From an uncultured Oscillibacter sp. (lineage in GTDB: Bacteria > Bacillota > Clostridia > Oscillospirales > Oscillospiraceae), in contig URTS01000002.1 in NCBI GenBank assembly GCA_900550685.1, forward strand, positions 1 to 57,274: a stretch of 57,274 bases of DNA, given 5' to 3'. Both the position numbers and the translations under genes were made by a program. Below the pieces are notes generated by a model that was given only the letters and a program-made list of their open reading frames with translations, was not told the origin of the DNA and made no database searches. Shown here piece by piece: positions 56,516-57,274 of this stretch. The stretch's first letter is position 1; every line of letters starts with the position of its first letter.

Positions 56516-57274
56516 ATGAATATCAGCATCACGAAAACCACCCATCCCATCGAACTGACCCCCTCCGACAAGCTGGGCTTCGGCATTCACTACACCGACC
56601 ACATGTTCATCATGGACTATTCCGATGAAAAGGGTTGGCACGATGCCCGCATCGTCCCCTTCCAGGATATCTCCCTGTCCCCCGCCGCCTGCGTGTTCCA
56701 CTACGGCGCCGAGGTCTTTGAGGGCCTGAAGGCTTACCGCCGCAAGGACGGCAAGGTTCAGCTGTTCCGCCCCTGGGACAACATGGAGCGCATGAAGAAC
56801 TCCGCCATCCGTCTCGGCCTGCCCGTGGTACCCCCCGAGGATGCGCTGGAGGCCGTCAAGGCTCTGGTGAAGCTGGACGAGCGCTTCGTCCCCTCTGAGC
56901 CCGGCACCTCCCTGTACATCCGTCCCTTCCTGTTCGGCACCGATCCCAAGCTGGGCCTCCACGGCGTCCATGAGGCCATGTTCGTGGTCATCCTCTCCCC
57001 TGTGGGCAGCTACTTTGAAAATGGCATGGAGCCTGTGAAGATCGTCGTCGAGACCGAGGACGTCCGCGCGGTCCGGGGCGGCACCGGCGAAGCCAAGTGC
57101 GGCGGCAACTACGGCGCTTCCAACCGCGCCGGCGAGCGCGCCTTTGCCAATGGCTACTCCCAGGTCCTGTGGCTGGACGGCGTGGAGCACAAGTACGTGG
57201 AAGAAGGCGGCGGCATGAACGTGGTCTTCAAGATCGACGGCAAGATCATCACCCCCATGCTCACCGGCTCCATC
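56516..57274 (+). CDS. ilvE: Branched-chain amino acid aminotransferase (partial, cut by window end)
   Basis: 253 codons to the window edge, start ATG behind AGGAGG. Family features: HYGAEVFEGLKAYRRKDGKV, RPWDNMERMKNSAIRL, YIRPFLFGTDPKLGLH, and the PLP-lysine segment GEAKCGGNYGASNRAGERA. It interconverts leucine/valine/isoleucine and their keto acids. The C-terminal third lies outside. Confidence 0.92.
   Translation, partial: MNISITKTTHPIELTPSDKLGFGIHYTDHMFIMDYSDEKGWHDARIVPFQDISLSPAACVFHYGAEVFEGLKAYRRKDGKVQLFRPWDNMERMKNSAIRLGLPVVPPEDALEAVKALVKLDERFVPSEPGTSLYIRPFLFGTDPKLGLHGVHEAMFVVILSPVGSYFENGMEPVKIVVETEDVRAVRGGTGEAKCGGNYGASNRAGERAFANGYSQVLWLDGVEHKYVEEGGGMNVVFKIDGKIITPMLTGSI

Noticed and set aside
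1..57274. CRISPR array
   Set aside because: No regularly spaced direct repeats with unique spacers were seen. The repeats at 32239 and 47614 are of other kinds.

Overview
The window looks like a GC-rich chromosome of a gut Clostridia of the Oscillospiraceae/Flavonifractor type. The grounds are codon use, Gram-positive cell-wall genes, a polysaccharide deacetylase of the PdaA kind, and a lactate-permease/2-hydroxyacid dehydrogenase/branched-chain aminotransferase cluster. About three quarters of it (1 to roughly 42.7 kb) is a prophage. The rest (roughly 43.2 to 57.3 kb) is host chromosome. I see no integrase, lysogeny repressor, endolysin/holin cassette or reverse transcriptase, so the prophage continues to the left of base 1.

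Late prophage genes (78-25926, minus strand; read from high to low coordinates): two terminase-small-subunit-like genes flanking an Acb2-type anti-defence gene, a lambda-type GpA terminase, gpW-like protein, lambda-family portal, ClpP-type protease with a nested scaffold, decoration protein and capsid protein E. A P2/Mu-type contractile tail follows: neck proteins, sheath, tube, tail chaperone with a -1 frameshift site (TTTTTTC), tape measure, gpX, gpD hub, gpV spike, gpU, gp25, gpJ, gpI and tail-collar fibre. The cassette ends with three fibre-type genes behind tandem terminators. The last (78-1901) ends in a C-type-lectin-like domain.

Control and early region (about 26-32.3 kb, plus strand): a 1.4 kb non-coding stretch rich in hairpins, then small early genes driven by sigma-A-type promoters. 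Two of these promoters carry the same palindrome (ACACG-N-CA-N-CGTGT) in the same register against the -10 box. The second unit encodes a 74-aa ribbon-helix-helix-like protein that could be the cognate regulator.

Right arm (32.5-42.7 kb, minus strand): ArpU/sigma-like late regulator, RecU-like resolvase, HD hydrolase, HUH rolling-circle Rep, a second lectin-domain variable protein, Cys-rich small proteins, a zinc-ribbon/Dam fusion, a PAPS-reductase-like PP-loop protein, a circularly permuted cytosine-C5 methyltransferase, a lytic transglycosylase and an HTH protein.

The most striking signal is that the last 114 bases of homology in the two lectin-domain genes (90-203 and 36362-36475) differ at 14 codons, all amino-acid-changing, with no synonymous change. 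This is the signature of two variable repeats of one diversity-generating retroelement (DGR). Its template and reverse transcriptase are not in the window.

Host part: MacB-like ABC exporter with HlyD-type adaptor and TetR regulator, a duplicated hairpin-rich intergenic repeat, a DnaQ-like exonuclease, a NucA-like nuclease, a PdaA-like deacetylase, LspA, a Tet(M)-like GTPase fused to a Rae1/YacP NYN nuclease domain, and the LctP/2-hydroxyacid dehydrogenase/IlvE operon, which runs off the right edge.
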